From the NCBI GenBank assembly GCA_023052935.1, contig CM041297.1:102473563-102537562 (forward strand): a stretch of 64,000 bases of DNA, given 5' to 3'. The position numbers and the translations under genes were made by a program. Shown here in pieces: positions 48,659 through 52,130 of this stretch. Under the pieces are notes generated by a model. The model did not search any database and was not told where the DNA came from. It was given only the letters and a program-made list of their open reading frames with translations. Position 1 is the stretch's first letter. Each line of letters begins with the position of its first letter. This DNA is from Piezodorus guildinii (taxonomy: Eukaryota > Arthropoda > Insecta > Hemiptera > Pentatomidae).

Positions 48659-48940
48659 TATAAAATCAACTATTTTTTATTTATGAATATTACTTGAGTT
48701 GATAGATGAAATAGAAGAACATTTCTTTTTACTTTAACAGTTTTTTCATAACTTTAGAATGTTTTTGAGAAATTTGTATATTTTATGTTTATTTGTAGTC
48801 ATTGAACTTTTATTTTGTTTCTAATTGAATTTATCCTTCTCATTTAACAGCTGGAAAAGCGTAAAGAAATGCTAATTAAAGAAAGTTTAACCAAACAGCT
48901 TCCCGGGAGAAAGACTTCTATCAGACAATTGACAGCTTAG
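1244..48940 (+). CDS. Adgb: Androglobin-like (calpain-7-like) gene, 23 recognised exons, 5'-incomplete
   Basis: Androglobin is a large chimeric protein with a calpain-like N-terminal region, a circularly permuted globin split by an IQ motif, and beta-sandwich and coiled-coil C-terminal parts; in animals it is tied to cilia and sperm. In order, the exons here match: the calpain-like block (WRRVTVDDYMPYDDEGNLLL ... CLSGWIE), the PNWKNLRWINW and PGSFLRIVGMFSPF blocks, the EKYNWKS block before the globin, the IQ-like YIQKLDKR, NWFIIARLTLNIH, YYLPN, EGKGSVFVP, SPWILTSTELSFA, PHWILSF and the EYWKEQNPKRLRERG block. The gene is stretched by transposon-filled introns. The first exons lie upstream of the window. 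Several exons need 1-nt corrections to keep frame (15.5, 28.8, 33.5, 35.57 and 39.3-39.6 kb), so it is either a recent pseudogene or has assembly indels. I judge the family from remembered homologues, not a search. Confidence 0.88.
1480..1960 (-). mobile_element. LINE fragment with 3' tail (RT C-terminal region)
   Basis: On the minus strand 1860-1770 reads LTPVEQIRYLGIQAPYLESS, the YLG region just after the polymerase motifs of non-LTR reverse transcriptases. The stretch 1480-1600, which would be its 3' end, shares wording with 47400-47525 (an AAAATGTCTTG block and a CCAGTGGTAG block), so the same 3' end recurs at several intronic sites. The open frames are broken. Confidence 0.55.
2218..3009 (+). 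mobile_element. LINE reverse-transcriptase C-terminal half (decayed)
   Basis: Overlapping frames spell the end of a non-LTR RT: LPFTDDIDIVGR replaces the usual YADD-type motif, followed by LEVNESKTKYM, VKEFMYLGS, YKKLVRPVLTQASECWTL, LLLRFERKVLRRIYGP, GRLRWAGPLSRM, RRVGRPRLQWIDGV and RNWRAVVACREVWR. The order is that of RTE/F52C9.6-type LINEs. At least two frameshifts separate the pieces, and the 5' part (endonuclease and palm) is missing. Confidence 0.75.
3345..3575 (-). other. Unidentified decayed reading frame
   Basis: Minus-strand frame of about 75 codons with normal protein composition (for example KEEEHATHKAIRLFPKTLAM, then MIATNTFNKLSIKKRKK). I do not recognise the family. It may be part of a transposon protein, as it sits between two LINE fragments. 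The reading is weak, because an open frame this long can occur by chance. Confidence 0.2.
3735..3935 (-). mobile_element. LINE ORF2 extreme C-terminus
   Basis: The minus strand reads VAEEVSAVGTARKKERKT, then VEDMAERGLEEEEDWLDREK and WRNALT before a stop. The pattern of an acidic linker, then D-R-x-K-W-R and a short tail, is the usual C-terminus of RTE-like LINE polyproteins. Nothing of the polymerase remains. Confidence 0.5.
4385..4518. repeat. Fold-back (MITE-like) repeat
   Basis: Imperfect inverted repeat: arm 4385-4433 pairs with 4477-4518, with a loop of about 43 bases. Shared blocks are GCTTATTTTTT / AAAAAATAAGC and GCGTAGTA / TACTACGC. It lies in an androglobin intron. Confidence 0.65.
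4592..4772 (+). CDS. Adgb: Androglobin exon: IDKIWKTIK block
   Basis: Acceptor AG at 4590-4591. The first G completes the AG left at 1464, giving R-S-I-S-I-D-K-I-W-K, which resembles the MDKVW-LLKEIL stretch after the calpain block in the family. An acidic and lysine-rich linker follows. The donor is uncertain: GT at 4773 keeps phase 0 with the next exon, whereas the stronger-looking GTAACA at 4780 does not. Confidence 0.75.
4884..5200 (-). pseudogene. Helix-turn-helix (psq/CENP-B-like) transposase fragment
   Basis: Two minus-strand frames together read KGKVSL, then GKEERLRATINGFGEVLGEA, IESNLSKSNREHAREYGV and SKDAVSRHLFPIG. The REHAREYGVSKDAVSRHL pattern is like the psq/CENP-B N-terminal DNA-binding helix-turn-helix of pogo-type transposases. 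Frames are broken and no DDE domain is visible. The family call is tentative. Confidence 0.35.
5598..5682. repeat. (TA)n and (GA)n microsatellites
   Basis: Interrupted TA repeats to about 5645, then an uninterrupted GA run at about 5653-5680. Intronic. Confidence 0.9.
6052..6199 (+). CDS. Adgb: Androglobin exon: PNWKNLRWINW block
   Basis: Acceptor AG at 6050-6051, donor GTAAGA at 6200. Only phase 0 is open. It reads EIKDISPAVEHLIYFCYALK, then SSEKVPNWKNLRWINWAIEN, matching the proline/tryptophan PPWKLIR region of androglobin. It leaves one base (G) that joins CC at 7037. Confidence 0.85.
7037..7140 (+). CDS. Adgb: Androglobin exon: PGSFLRIVGMFSPF block
   Basis: Acceptor TTTTCAG ending at 7036, donor GTATTT at 7141. 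The split codon G+CC gives alanine, then KPGSFLRIVGMFSPFSRIIN, equivalent to KPERFLEISSPFLNYR in the family. Phase 0 at the end. Confidence 0.85.
7391..9094 (-). repeat. Left LTR (3' LTR of the minus-strand element), interrupted
   Basis: Matches the right LTR at 7391-7750 and resumes at 8983-9094. The LINE at 7751-8982 accounts for the gap. Confidence 0.85.
7751..8982 (+). mobile_element. LINE (family A), 5'-truncated, inside an LTR
   Basis: Flanked by the 5-bp duplication AAATT (7746-7750 and 8983-8987) within the left LTR. It begins inside the polymerase: HLYADDLQIYLSFHPSE at about 7818, then the thumb and C-terminus (GLSETLEMRLKRLMNCFIRF, STWYDELKWLYPKFQRQYF, and RSFVIRATSFWNSLP near the end). 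The 3' end carries the hairpin GGGGACTAGCTGTCCC followed by AGAATAAA. Frameshifts make it inactive. Sister copies are at 23785-26046 and 40006-44135. Confidence 0.88.
9095..9107 (-). other. Polypurine tract of LTR element
   Basis: Minus strand GATTGGGGAGAAA lies directly before the TG that opens the downstream LTR, where second-strand priming would occur. Confidence 0.7.
9772..10572 (-). pseudogene. Single ORF of the LTR element (function unknown)
   Basis: From the ATG at 10572 (MEDQGTNSYLDKVALLKQMM) the frame runs to a stop at 9772, with one frameshift near 10487. It is acidic and lysine-rich, with two imperfect repeats of roughly 45 residues that share ICDVK, KCLTFRTLIS and QNKPQV. The C-terminus is more basic and aromatic (YNGYMVLDHVKKNRTPYYFW). 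There is no zinc knuckle, protease or polymerase motif. Its position between primer site and polypurine tract suggests a gag-like or accessory protein. I do not recognise it. Confidence 0.5.
10665..10681 (-). other. Primer-binding-like site of LTR element
   Basis: Minus strand TGGCTCCCAACTAGGTG starts six bases after the LTR end and opens with TGG, complementary to a tRNA CCA end. The tRNA species is not identified. Confidence 0.6.
10688..11165 (-). repeat. Right LTR (5' LTR of the minus-strand element)
   Basis: Uninterrupted 478-bp copy. Related LTRs are at 7391-9094 and, as a solo LTR, at 48137-48608. Confidence 0.85.
11221..11304. repeat. Small palindromic MITE, copy 1
   Basis: Inverted arms 11221-11256 and 11269-11304 with a 12-base loop; the arms share CACCATGCTAAACTAATG and its complement with few mismatches. 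The second copy is at 11815-11888. Confidence 0.8.
11424..11802 (+). mobile_element. Helitron-like non-autonomous element
   Basis: Begins TCTCTATATATATTAAATG after an A and ends GGGTCAACTAG before a T, the TC...CTAG ends and A/T target expected for Helitrons. No coding content. The call rests on the termini only; I did not confirm a 3' hairpin. Confidence 0.5.
11815..11888. repeat. Small palindromic MITE, copy 2
   Basis: Ends GTCGGCACCATGCTAAACTA and its complement; the same termini as 11221-11304, with a different short loop. Confidence 0.8.
12502..13833 (+). mobile_element. RTE-like LINE, 5'-truncated, inside the Tc1 element
   Basis: Flanked by the 15-bp duplication TAGAAATTTTTAATA (12487-12501 and 13834-13848). 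RT text includes NNYRGISLLPVCYKIFS, GFRRNHSTIDQIFSLRQ, YIDFKKAYDSIDRRKLY, GYADDLVLLGED, ELNTDKTKYMIS, FKYLGSMIT and a C-terminal GRRSKGRPKRRWEDCIK. It ends in an ATT-rich simple tail, as RTE elements do. The segment between QVRTGLF- and YADD is shortened relative to a normal RT, and several stops are present, so it is inactive. Confidence 0.92.
13962..14985 (-). pseudogene. Tc1-type DD34E transposase (broken)
   Basis: From ATG at 14985 (MANRRALTEEVSIRAVAL) to TGA at 13962, about 340 codons, the normal Tc1 length. Visible parts: helix-turn-helix region with stops, ERTVRRRLNDCGLTS, then LVLFSDESRSCL (first D), FMHDNARPHIA (second D) and SPDMNPIEHVWDML (E). At least four stops or frameshifts lie between them. 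It could once have mobilised the 12356-15280 element. Confidence 0.9.
15479..15629 (+). CDS. Adgb: Androglobin exon before ELKIYY (frame broken)
   Basis: Acceptor CAG at 15476-15478 (phase 0) opens GHLFPDSVAVKG, then hits a stop. One frame over, GNIFELMLEAQTQVTVSQ, a spacer, then LEFNFAEICPFLR runs to donor GTGGTA at 15630, leaving AG, which joins A at 15987. The second part matches the FEDFCVCFQ region in the family. A 1-nt indel near the GGG at 15518 would join them; a later acceptor (GAG at about 15531) is the alternative. Confidence 0.6.
15655..15775 (-). repeat. LINE 3'-end relic
   Basis: Shares TTTATTGATATTTACAACT and the following pattern with 35872-35985 and 47400-47525. Probably short 3' ends of one minus-oriented LINE family. 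Confidence 0.5.
15987..16246 (+). CDS. Adgb: Androglobin exon: ELKIYYRCQDF block
   Basis: Acceptor AG at 15985-15986. Phase fits the two bases from 15629 (AG+A = Arg), then ELKIYYRCQDFYQSMSTNDI, a charged linker, and TCRFFYL. The donor GTATCC at 16247 leaves T, which joins TT at 17803 to give YLF-SDTLF, like YLFVDSLK in the family. Confidence 0.85.
16337..16620 (-). repeat. tRNA-derived SINE (family S), reverse copy
   Basis: Minus-oriented copy of the same element as 34783-35095, 49060-49270 and 61680-61945: shared body with the complement of TATCCAGGTTTAATTATGAT and the CCATCTGCC... head near 16545. Confidence 0.7.
16847..17740. repeat. Dispersed DNA repeat with terminal hairpin, copy 1
   Basis: Opens with an inverted repeat (ACTTTCACTTAC ... 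TATATAGTAAGGGAAAGT). Body phrases such as ATACCGTTGGAAAGCTAAAG recur at 54.8 kb, and TTTCTCAAAAACGGCTC recurs at 63.67 kb. No coding sequence seen. Confidence 0.75.
17803..17983 (+). CDS. Adgb: Androglobin exon: EKYNWKS block
   Basis: Acceptor AG at 17801-17802, donor GTTTGT at 17984. It reads SDTLFCKNIYFTTSIVQEKG, then LICEKYNWKSVAFGPLLLG, KTCLLQLGPG. The E-x-x-x-WKS-x-x-x-G pattern and the following LP/LG turn match the segment just upstream of the permuted globin. Confidence 0.9.
18047..18189 (+). CDS. Adgb: Androglobin exon before the globin region
   Basis: Acceptor TTAG at 18043-18046, donor GTACGG at 18190. GG from 17983 joins G. It reads VQVCRVFFSLPSKYNLIINS, a linker and HELLSHYSKPMISQ. 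One base left (G) joins AG at 19089. Confidence 0.88.
18691..18939. repeat. Fold-back element with hammerhead-like motif
   Basis: Long inverted repeat: arm 18691-18771 pairs with 18859-18939 over about 81 bp, with a central spacer of about 87 bp. Each inner arm end carries GCCGACGTTTCGG or its complement, the sequence recurring in Penelope-like elements. No open frame. Confidence 0.85.
18836..18878 (+). ncRNA. Hammerhead-ribozyme-like motif
   Basis: CTGAAGA, one extra A, then a 6-bp stem GGCCTA/TAGGCC, then GAAAC followed by GTC. This has the conserved core (CTGANGA ... GAAA ... GTC) of a hammerhead with a minimal stem III, but the extra base before stem II departs from the classical form. 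Activity is uncertain. Confidence 0.45.
19089..19246 (+). CDS. Adgb: Androglobin exon: globin region, part 1
   Basis: Acceptor TTATTAG at 19088, donor GTACGC at 19247. G+AG gives Glu, then KILKGFKQLLPI, PDHVQLICNYKKTLYPP and SFTMALQIKIAQDYEE. Position and helical pattern fit the start of the circularly permuted globin. Only one histidine (PDHVQ) is present. Confidence 0.85.
19847..20560 (-). pseudogene. Unidentified decayed protein, antisense in an androglobin intron
   Basis: With a few frameshifts and stops the minus strand reads a coherent protein: KKTDALNEKVTS, PPRRQKIFEDRI, LVNYYSKEIDSSNILETVNL, TANLTEKILLFISKFNLYTD, SRISHQDHMTPLKQLVDYAS, TVYSELEEKK, QLGYLNATDHQIQDVICEES, EVIFLRIHDVLEDLHAPEDC, SCCKFCC then stop at 19847. 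Amphipathic and acidic. The C-terminal 120 codons from 20220 need one correction near a run of A at about 20035. I do not recognise the family. It could be a processed retrocopy or a transposon protein. Confidence 0.35.
20973..21077 (+). CDS. Adgb: Androglobin exon: globin region, part 2
   Basis: 35 codons, phase 0 both sides; acceptor AG at 20971-20972, donor GTAAAT at 21078. It reads VFDEAFTKYIFDSS and MRMKVALLNDLKVIFNNQE. No histidine. Confidence 0.85.
22803..22959. repeat. Near-perfect palindromic MITE
   Basis: Arms 22803-22862 and 22900-22959 pair almost perfectly over 60 bp; ends AGGGGTATTCACTACG. Loop about 37 bp. The hAT-like terminus is inferred from AGGGG only. Confidence 0.85.
23470..23600 (+). 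repeat. SINE 3' fragment
   Basis: Shares ATAGG-TGATGAC-ACCCTA--AAATT with the tail of the SINE at 54538-54775. No promoter boxes left. Confidence 0.45.
23785..26046 (+). mobile_element. LINE (family A), 5'-truncated copy
   Basis: Starts between endonuclease and RT (WINQEIRELMRQRDAARH if reframed), then RT: KSKTNDYGPDQIPVKIIKLC, DFRPISILSNLSKPLERIV, QSGFRSQYSTQSALLKI, DFSKAFD-like text, GVPQGSALSPILF, then NGLKLNVDKTKAILIGS and KWLYPKFRRQYFLGTYL. The 3' end is GGGGACTAGCTGTCCC then AGAATAAA. Candidate 5-bp duplication AGAAT at both ends (about 23780 and 26047). Multiple frameshifts. Confidence 0.88.
26690..26925 (-). repeat. tRNA-derived SINE
   Basis: Minus strand has a tRNA-like head: A-box GGCTGAGTGGATAG and perfect B-box GGTTCGAACCC (about 26855-26865). 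Extends into a non-tRNA body to about 26690. Confidence 0.65.
27278..27483 (+). CDS. Adgb: Androglobin exon: IQ-like and globin region, part 3
   Basis: Acceptor TTATAG at 27272-27277, donor GTAAGT at 27484. It reads FGEAYIQKLDKRMLKDIKGF, RKDLSFGISPNKIILRLKML and an acidic tail. YIQKLDKR resembles an IQ motif (IQxxxR/K) but lacks the following glycine, so calmodulin binding is unsure. Confidence 0.85.
28097..28150 (+). CDS. Adgb: Androglobin micro-exon
   Basis: 54 nt, acceptor TTTGCAG, donor GTAAGA. It reads DVDQVLFLNTETHIEVL; AC+A gives Thr before it and CG+A gives Arg after. Confidence 0.85.
28711..28872 (+). CDS. Adgb: Androglobin exon: NWFII block (1-nt frameshift)
   Basis: Acceptor TTTCAG at 28710. 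NILDQKPQYLQFYPFMNEHY, LLLKYKNYEGITEITPV reads until 28820; then a stop (TAG) follows. Shifting by one base gives HNWFIIARLTLNIHSTK to donor GTGAGT at 28873, which matches NSWFIVFRETF in the family and fits phase 0 of the next exon. So one base is missing or extra near 28820. Confidence 0.8.
29530..29661 (+). CDS. Adgb: Androglobin exon: VPCGIYTI block
   Basis: 44 codons, phase 0 both sides; acceptor TTTTAAG, donor GTTTGC. AVPCGIYTITEFPKAVLYVI, then PPGLSATFHLKRNK. Confidence 0.88.
29748..29977 (+). CDS. Adgb: Androglobin exon: AWKIRILG / YYLPN block
   Basis: Acceptor CTTTCAG, donor GTGATA. IGYTILLCGYA, LSLAWKIRILGIDSGNTLHL, NVTGYYLPNTKDVIGR. A very good match to the beta-sandwich region that follows the globin (WKLRLIG ... 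YYIPND). Confidence 0.92.
30364..30560 (+). mobile_element. Helitron-like 5' end
   Basis: A then TCTTATATATAAAATTCTCG and the phrase CTGAAACGGCTCGGCCGATT, typical of the 5' ends of insect Helitrons. The 3' partner is not placed. Similar 3' ends are at 36.7 and 38.8 kb. Confidence 0.35.
31197..31420 (-). mobile_element. LINE (family A) 3'-UTR fragment
   Basis: Minus-oriented tail: complement of GGGACTTGTCCCAGAATAAT at 31202-31221, the same end as 8940-8970, 26005-26035 and 40030-40060. Confidence 0.5.
31470..31560. repeat. (TA)n microsatellite
   Basis: Broken TA repeat, possibly fold-back; intronic. Confidence 0.85.
31800..31972 (+). CDS. Adgb: Androglobin exon: EGKGSVFVP block
   Basis: Acceptor GAACAG at 31794-31799, donor GTAAGT at 31973. 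AG+A gives Arg, then FIITISKSMLATLYLSVSNE and KTEGKGSVFVPIVLLDLNYG, matching STGKGQAIIPAF in the family. Confidence 0.9.
33251..33302 (+). CDS. Adgb: Androglobin exon: YSLIYSFNT block (small)
   Basis: Acceptor TTTCTCTCTAG at 33250; G+GA, then YSLIYSFNTLKSDLNC. Weak donor GTTAAA at 33303. Phases join 31972 and 33357, so it bridges two well-supported exons, but the match to family text is loose. Confidence 0.55.
33357..33503 (+). CDS. Adgb: Androglobin exon: SPWILTSTELSFA block
   Basis: Acceptor TTGTAG at 33356. EFLVTSPENEEIRLYFGTIH, LMSPWILTSTELSFAKVIRS. It resembles SWPLTESQLTFVQAL. The donor GTAAAA at 33504 leaves two bases, which clashes with the next exon by one; the alternatives are GTTGGT at 33500 or an indel in the A7 run at about 33483. 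Confidence 0.82.
33573..34081 (+). CDS. Adgb: Androglobin exon: serine-rich linker and PHWILSF
   Basis: Acceptor TTTCAG at 33572, donor GTAAGT at 34082. LGALYNEIAAEAIDDGGNEL, about 100 residues of Ser/Glu/Lys-rich linker, then VVEDPFGLCGAGPHWILSFV. This matches PYWILRLV, the start of the last conserved beta block. Confidence 0.88.
34783..35095 (+). repeat. tRNA-derived SINE (family S)
   Basis: Head GGGGTCACCTGTGGCTTTTT with A- and B-box-like blocks (GGTTCAAAC at about 34832), body ending in ACCTGGATAGGCAAAATTTA then AACCATAGTAGC and an AAATAAACA tail. Confidence 0.7.
35401..35435 (+). repeat. 35-base T run at a splice acceptor
   Basis: Pure T, directly before AG at 35436-35437. It acts as an extreme polypyrimidine tract for the next androglobin exon, and would be prone to slippage. 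Confidence 0.85.
35438..35601 (+). CDS. Adgb: Androglobin exon: EYWKEQNPKRLRERG block (frameshift)
   Basis: EEFSSIDNDYIRYEDFQKLK, EYWKEQNPKRLRERGMLKKR, FSEF then a stop at 35573. Dropping one T from the TTTTT at about 35567 gives YKNDFLKFQL and a donor GTATTG at 35602, in phase with the exon at 39087. It matches the MKQAWETTEPGRA-KA block. Confidence 0.85.
35872..35985 (-). repeat. LINE 3'-end relic
   Basis: Same TTTATTGATATTTACAACT opening as 15668 and 47408. Confidence 0.5.
36544..36735. repeat. Direct repeat flanking the Penelope element (left)
   Basis: Matches 38695-38854: ACATAATTAAAAGTTTAACTC ... AACTTTCTTAATTTGCAG ... GAGGTACAGCTAGTT. It ends like a Helitron 3' end (CTAG before T). 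Confidence 0.75.
36741..38690 (-). mobile_element. Penelope-like retroelement (decayed)
   Basis: Minus strand: LRNDPFKNLVNKINLYVTKL, PRIHGLIKTLKD, ISLDVKSLFTNIPIDDIL, then LFGLPMGGAMS and NYIDDMLLI, the telomerase-like RT of Penelope elements, followed by a GIY-YIG relic at about 37045 (NVVCEKCYIG). The RT/GIY-YIG order identifies the class. Many stops, and most of the endonuclease is deleted. The hammerhead-like motif lies at its 3' side. Confidence 0.85.
36838..36876 (-). ncRNA. Hammerhead-ribozyme-like motif of Penelope element
   Basis: Minus strand CTGAAGA (36866-36872), one extra base, stem GGGA/TCCC, GAAAC, GTC. Same layout as 18836-18878. Penelope elements are known to carry minimal hammerheads. 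Confidence 0.55.
38695..38854. repeat. Direct repeat flanking the Penelope element (right)
   Basis: See 36544-36735. Confidence 0.75.
39087..39652 (+). CDS. Adgb: Androglobin exon: long Ser/Lys-rich C-terminal linker (frame broken)
   Basis: Acceptor TTTCAG at 39086; G left from 35601 + AT gives Asp, then PDNISISDYSEDGNKSANEY. After 39274 the frame moves at least three times: VENESNFSCIKHDGLP and VVDLIPNYL, then TSPSATEIENGKKIQDLSIH (A8 run at 39373), then KPTLMNLKPTE to donor GTAAGA at 39653, phase 0 into 46883. The composition fits the low-complexity C-terminal linker of androglobin. Confidence 0.7.
40385..42378 (-). pseudogene. LINE ORF2: APE-type endonuclease and reverse transcriptase
   Basis: From about 42378: VSETWLKPTIPASQVSL, LHHDRDDRTGGSVGLFV, FGVIYRPPRVPF, ILTGDFNTNLLLPSS (endonuclease), then WLTPEIREYMKHRDAARRRF. 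RT: MLDFSKAFNSVDHNILLTKL, GVPQGFSLSPTLFSIFIND and HLYADDIQIYISF. Open pieces are 42199-41273 (308 codons) and 40714-40385 (109 codons). The part between them is broken. Confidence 0.9.
42780..43727 (-). pseudogene. LINE ORF1: PHD-like finger, coiled coil, nucleic-acid-binding tail
   Basis: MVICPKFNQTVTRDDKNTF, CSIETCRAIFHNRCL is a cysteine/histidine finger of PHD type. Then heptad-like text (EVTDIKDTLDKQATISFENA, LLEAQNKKIDLLTQENF) gives a coiled coil. The C-terminal part reads FMRQTVRDKLVRKRKVVRDF and IFLGEAMSPTNRHLYWLA, typical of ORF1 tails in jockey/CR1 elements. Two or more frameshifts. Confidence 0.75.
45138..45956 (+). pseudogene. Ty3/gypsy integrase (largely open)
   Basis: 272 codons. 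RNase H lies upstream in broken frames. Visible: zinc-finger end (ACEVCLVTKYDH), catalytic D in LQVDLF, D in ISLDGGREL, 35 residues later E in GIERLHSTL. It lacks a clear chromodomain. It could not act alone because the rest of the element is gone. Confidence 0.85.
46583..46632. repeat. (TA)n microsatellite
   Basis: About 25 TA units, intronic. Confidence 0.9.
46883..47095 (+). CDS. Adgb: Androglobin exon: C-terminal coiled-coil region
   Basis: 71 codons, phase 0 both sides; acceptor TTTCAG at 46882, donor GTGATT at 47096. NEVPPLKDEVLRKICSKKKV, PILWSVSNNKVPYSLKDLPI and KLEKTLKIIQ. Helical and basic. Confidence 0.85.
47400..47525 (-). repeat. LINE 3'-end relic
   Basis: TTTATTGATATTTACAACT to CCAGTGGTAGCACTTC; matches 1530-1585 in its second half. 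Confidence 0.55.
48132..48613 (-). mobile_element. Solo LTR
   Basis: 48137-48608 matches the LTR of the element at 7386-11170 without internal sequence. Flanks ATATT and ATATA differ at one base. Formed by LTR recombination or incomplete insertion. Confidence 0.8.
48611..48662. repeat. (TA)n microsatellite
   Basis: Directly follows the solo LTR. Confidence 0.85.
48851..48940 (+). CDS. Adgb: Androglobin terminal exon
   Basis: Acceptor TTTAACAG at 48850. 29 codons, LEKRKEMLIKESLTKQL, ending ..RQLTA and TAG at 48938. Phase fits 47095. Confidence 0.85.
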   Translation: MEKRKEMLIKESLTKQLPGRKTSIRQLTA

Positions 48941-49059
48941 ATCCAGGCAATGCTTATTTTTGAAGTGAATACTTTTATATATATATATAATATATATATA
49001 TATATATCAATATAAAAATATTTTTTTTGCTTATTTCTTGGTACTTTATGGTACTGTAG

Positions 49060-49270
49060 TTAATCAGGCTAATCTACCGTATTAGTTCTAAATTTTGCCT
49101 ATCCAGGTACAATTAGGATTAAGGTTTTTAATGAGTATCTGACATGCAAAAAGCACAGGCTTGAGACCACAATTTTATGTTCCCTCGGAAGTATGGCATA
49201 AGAAAGGATTTTGTACTCCCTTCAAAAAGTCCTAGGACCATCTGCCATGCTCGATCCCACTACCTTGGAC
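49060..49270 (-). repeat. tRNA-derived SINE (family S), reverse copy
   Basis: Complement of the 34783-35095 body (TTTTGCCTATCCAGGT at 49095). Confidence 0.7.
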
Positions 49271-50091
49271 GTTGAAGGTTAATGAATCAGAAAACAAATA
49301 TTTTTTTTTTTTTTAGTTTTTTGTAAATATCTCAAAAATTATTATGTTTATCAAAAACATTATTCTATACAACATTAAAGTACATTAAAATATCTTCAAA
49401 AAGTATCCTATAAATATTTTTGTTAAAATGAATGGTTGTGGAGATAATGAAAAGGGGTACTATACAGGGGTTTTCCAACATGTATGTATGTTCCAACATG
49501 GGCAAATTCCAGACTTAATTTGATTGTTTAACATTTCTTATCGTTGATAGGATCAATCACAACTAACATACAAGGATATTATCTAAAAAAAATAATTTTA
49601 ATGATTAAAAAACCTGATTAACCATCGCCACTATACCCCAGTGAGTTTAGCTTTAAAATTAATAAAGTCCAATACCATGGATGAATTGTGGTTTTTATAA
49701 CATGGCACATACCAAAAATTATGAAACCTACTCATTATAAAATTCTTATTTTATTTTTTTGGCCTCACTGAGGTGTAATTATACATATTTTTCCCATTCT
49801 CATAAAATTATTTAATTTTTATTTACACTTTAAAGCTTGCTCTATCTGTGTCCTAGCAAAGTAAATATCGAACCATTTAAGGATAAGACCCCTGGAAGTT
49901 CACTTTACTCCCAAATGAACCGAAAATGTTCGCATTTTTTTCATTCAACGCTCAATTTCTAAATACATAACAACTTTAGGGAAATATAGGAAATGTCTTT
50001 AAAAAGCACATTAAAATTGCTATTGGTGAATCCTTATCAATTCTCTTTATGTTATGTAGTTTCCAAGATAACACTTTCCTTGAGGGGTGGG

Positions 50092-50270
50092 GTAGCTAAG
50101 GGGGTTAGTGCGCGTTGCTTTAAACGCCCGTTGCCTAGCAACACAGAGGACCAAATAATTTAAAAACCAAACAATTATGAGTTCGAGACTCGGTGCTGTG
50201 GGGGGCTTTTATTTCAGCATTTATCTCCCACCCTCACCCACTGGCGTTAGGGAAGAACAGAAAAAAAAAA
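50092..50270 (+). repeat. tRNA-derived SINE with internal insertion
   Basis: A-box-like GGGTAGCTAAGGGGGTTAG and B-box-like GAGTTCGAGACTC (50179-50191) lie about 70 bases apart, farther than in a tRNA. The gap holds the palindrome GTTGCCTAGCAAC. Confidence 0.55.
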
Positions 50271-50469
50271 AAGATAAAACTTATCAAAGTACTCTTTTTT
50301 TGGTTTGAAAAAATGTTGACTCACCATTTCTTGAATTTATATTGCGAAAAATCATAAAAATTGTTATCCTACGAAGATTATGACGATAAGTCAAATTATG
50401 ACTGATCTTCTTAACTTCAATTTGAGTGGTATTATAAATCCTTAAGTTAGTAACTACTGGTGCGCAATG

Positions 50470-51650
50470 CGGTCATTGGTAAAGTGGTATAAACTGTATT
50501 CAGGCTATTTCTTCTAAACTGCATATCATATGATGTGCCCTCCGGCTCAGGTTTCACCAACAGCCCCTTTGCATCCATATGAACTTGAGCGCCTTAGTGC
50601 AAGATTTATCAAGGTGTTTGTTCCATTTTAACTTACTATCAAGGAAATTCCCAAGTGTTTGACTTCACTACAGACATCGATCTCATTCTCACCAAGGTTT
50701 GATTGTTTTGTTCCTTCTGTTAGGGAAGACACAAAGGTTACCCTTCTGAGGATTGATGCCAAGATTATTGGTCTAACATCAGTCCTTTAGAAGTTCCGTC
50801 ATAGTTTTGAGCAATTTGGAAATTGTCTCTGGAAATTTACTTTTAACTAGAACTTCATCAGCAGATTTAGCATAGAAACCTTCAGTGTTCATTTTTTTTA
50901 ACAAAGAGTCGACAACTATGCACTATAGGAGTGGAGATAACGCATCGCCTTGCAGACATCCTCTTCTTGTTCTCATCTACAATTTGGTGTGTCCCGGTTC
51001 AGATGTGAGCATTCTTTCCTCCAGCATAGCAATAAACCAGTCGGAGGTCAGTCGTTCCACACCTCTCTCCTCTAAGGCTATTACCATAGTATTATAGAGA
51101 GTTTGATAAATGGTACCTTTAATATCATTCAAAGATGTCTGCTGTGATTTCTCTGTTAATCAGAATTTTTTCAATCCCAGAAACTAAATAATGTAGGGCT
51201 GTTTCTCTGGATTTTCCAGGCTGATAGTCAAATTGAGGAGATTATAGTGGTCTATCAGCTAGTATGTTTTTCCTTACATGTCTGTCAATAGTTTTTCCAA
51301 TATGTTCATTAGAAATGGTTTCAGACATATAGGTCTGTTAACCTTGGGATTTTCATTGGAACCTTTTGCAGATTTGGAAATATAATGCAATCATGTTTAC
51401 CAAACATTCCAGTTGTTTGGTATGTTGTCAAGTGCCAAGCTGCCTCATAGTTATACGAGAAGATAGTACCGTTGTTTATAGGTGCACCAACTGCTGTTCT
51501 TTTGGCTGTATTGAAGAGTATTCTAGTGAGAGCTTTTAATTTGCCAAGATTGCTGTTCCACCAGATGACATTCCTGTTGGATTTGACTGTACCGAAACTG
51601 TTGTTATCCCTTTAGGATTTCATTATTAAAATAGTAAGTGATACTTTGAA
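50470..51650 (-). mobile_element. R1/Loa-like LINE RT relic
   Basis: Minus strand with frameshifts: ALEERGVERLTSDWFIAMLE, GCLQGDALSPLL, LLKKMNTEGFYAKSADEV, KLLKTMTEL, LGNFLDSKLKWNKHL. Gives the QG-x-x-LSP-LL, damaged YADD and FLD-x-LKW motifs of R1-type RTs. Confidence 0.7.
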
Positions 51651-51752
51651 GCAATCCCATTGTCATGAGACCATGCATATAACTCTTGGTCCTCTCAATG
51701 GAAACACTTGCATCAGTAAGACCCCTCATCCACCACCACAAAGCTGACCCCC

Positions 51753-52130
51753 ATGGGGCACCAAGAGACCATGCCTACTCTGGTCTTATCTATGGAGACA
51801 CCTGGATCAGCAGGCTTCCCAGACCACTTATCGATGAGGAGTTCATGGTTAGAGGGTAATCAAATAAAGGACGAAATCAGGATGAGAAAATGGAGTTGGA
51901 ACGGGCACACCTTGAGGATGAGAGAAGGTATCATTAGGGAGGCTTTAAAGTGAATCTTCAAGTACTATGCCGAGTGGGCATACGAAGGAAGATTTGGAGA
52001 AGCTTTGTCCTCGAAGAAGCTAGGAGAAAAATTCATAGTTGGGCAACCCTCAAGGAAATGGCTCCAGACAGAGAAAGACTAAGACACTTTATCAAGGCCC
52101 TATATTCCACAGGGAAATAACAGGAAATAA
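51753..52130 (+). mobile_element. LINE C-terminal relic (plus strand)
   Basis: IKDEIRMRKWSWNGHTLRM, EALK, QPSRKWLQTEKD: the K-W-x-W-x-GH-x-LRM and RKW blocks of LINE C-termini. Opposite orientation to the RT at 50.5-51.65 kb. Confidence 0.6.
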
